6,086 nt of DNA, from NCBI GenBank assembly GCA_023441105.1, contig JAEZQX010000440.1:1-6086 (forward strand), given 5' to 3'. Below the pieces are notes generated by a model that was not told where the DNA came from, searched no databases, and saw only the letters and a program-made list of their open reading frames with translations. Shown here piece after piece: positions 5,407 through 6,086 of the stretch; the stretch's first letter is position 1; each line of letters begins with the position of its first letter. The DNA comes from Pseudomonadota bacterium. Lineage in GTDB: Bacteria; Pseudomonadota; Gammaproteobacteria; Burkholderiales; Burkholderiaceae. A program made the position numbers and the translations under genes.

Positions 5407-5431
5407 CCGGCCCCATCTTGGAACGGCAGGC

Positions 5432-6086
5432 ATGGCAGACAACTGTATTCTCGAGACCTCCGGGCTGGTCAAGGAGTTCAAGGGCTTCAGGGCGGTGAAC
5501 GATGTGAACCTGCAGGTGCAGCGGGGTCACATCCATGCCCTGATCGGGCCCAACGGTGCCGGCAAGACAACGGTCTTCAATCTGCTGACCAAGTTCCTCA
5601 TTCCGACCGCCGGCAAGATCCTCTACAACGGCAACGACATCACCACCGAGAAGCCCGCCCAGGTGGCCCGGCGCGGCATCGTGCGCTCGTTCCAGATCTC
5701 CGCCACCTTTCCCAACCTCACCGTGCTCGACAACGTGCGCATCGGGCTGCAGCGCGCCACCGGTGCTTCCTACCACTTCTGGAAGCCGGCGCGCTCGCTC
5801 GATTCGCTCAACGGCCGGGCGATGGAGCTGCTGGAGACGGTCGGCCTGGCCGGCTTCGCCGACACCATCACCGGCGAGCTCGCCTATGGTCGCAAGCGCG
5901 CCCTGGAGATCGCCACGACCCTCGCCACCGCGCCCGAGCTGATGCTGCTCGACGAGCCCACCCAGGGCATGGGCCACGAGGACGTCGACCGCGTCACGCA
6001 GCTCATCAAGAAGGTCTCCGCCAATCGCACGGTGCTGATGGTGGAGCACAACATGAACGTGGTCGCCACCATCGCCGACAAGATCA
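5432..6086 (+). CDS. livG: LivG-type ABC transporter ATP-binding protein (partial, runs off right edge)
   Basis: This cytoplasmic ATPase subunit powers a branched-chain amino-acid type importer; 218 residues are visible without a stop. Walker A is GPNGAGKTT (39-47), the Q-loop is SFQIS with Gln88, the signature region is LAYGRKRALEIA (150-161), and Walker B is LMLLDEP (170-176). TQGMGHED (177-184) follows and the H-loop is VEHNM with His206, so only the C-terminal tail is missing. The segment at about 108-130 between Q-loop and signature is the insertion typical of LivG. The signature departs from the usual LivG LSYGQQR (Ser to Ala, Gln-Gln to Arg-Lys). I believe this is normal for the subgroup with TQGMGHED, but could not check. 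The start is ATG at 5432, with a weak GGAA ribosome-binding site at 5420-5423. Permease and LivF genes are expected further right. The binding protein just upstream is its likely partner. Confidence 0.93.
   Translation, partial: MADNCILETSGLVKEFKGFRAVNDVNLQVQRGHIHALIGPNGAGKTTVFNLLTKFLIPTAGKILYNGNDITTEKPAQVARRGIVRSFQISATFPNLTVLDNVRIGLQRATGASYHFWKPARSLDSLNGRAMELLETVGLAGFADTITGELAYGRKRALEIATTLATAPELMLLDEPTQGMGHEDVDRVTQLIKKVSANRTVLMVEHNMNVVATIADKI

Noticed and set aside
5363..6049. 228-codon minus-strand open frame opposite the ATPase gene
   Set aside because: It is fully antisense to a gene with intact Walker A, Walker B and H-loop; a codon-bias shadow.
1..6086. New defence, toxin-antitoxin, mobile or CRISPR-type system
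   Set aside because: All substantial coding capacity is assigned to known metabolic, transport and regulator families. There are no transposase or integrase genes, long terminal inverted repeats, regularly spaced repeats or unexplained genes.

Overview
The window is high-GC, densely coding DNA. It looks like a betaproteobacterium, probably Burkholderiales. The reasons are strong G/C third-position bias, a Bug-type (TctC) solute receptor of the kind greatly expanded in Bordetella, Cupriavidus and Variovorax relatives, and a LivG-type ATPase with a TQGMGHED motif. The taxon is an inference; nothing in the window is diagnostic. No mobile element, CRISPR array, tRNA or rRNA is visible.

Left part (1-2002, minus strand): a tightly packed three-gene operon read right to left. 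It encodes a periplasmic Bug/TctC receptor (992-2002), then an RraA/HMG-aldolase family enzyme (295-990, 1-nt gap), then the N-terminal part of a D-isomer-specific 2-hydroxyacid dehydrogenase (1-298, start overlapping the aldolase stop as GTGA). This reads as a small carboxylic-acid uptake and catabolism unit. No TctA/TctB membrane partner lies in the window. The outermost ~35 bases are C-rich, do not encode the residues expected for the dehydrogenase and are probably sequencing or assembly error.

Centre (2003-2935): a 105-bp divergent control region separates the operon from an IclR-family regulator (2108-2935, plus). Two promoter-like sequences overlap face to face. A 17-bp imperfect palindrome covers the regulator's start codon. 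The regulator may be made from a leaderless or nearly leaderless mRNA.

Right-centre (2918-3919, minus): a ROK-family sugar kinase closely resembling E. coli Mak fructokinase, overlapping the 3' end of the IclR gene by 18 bp tail to tail. It shows no evident functional tie to either neighbour.

Right part (3920-6086, plus): a 177-bp divergent intergenic region, then a periplasmic binding protein of the branched-chain amino-acid/aromatic ABC type (4097-5314), a 117-bp gap, and a LivG-type ATPase cut by the window edge (5432-6086). A near-identical 16-17 base sequence occurs upstream of both ABC genes and is the most intriguing unexplained signal.

Overall this is ordinary accessory metabolism and transport. 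I see no convincing new defence or mobile system. The points worth a second look are regulatory DNA and the damaged left edge.
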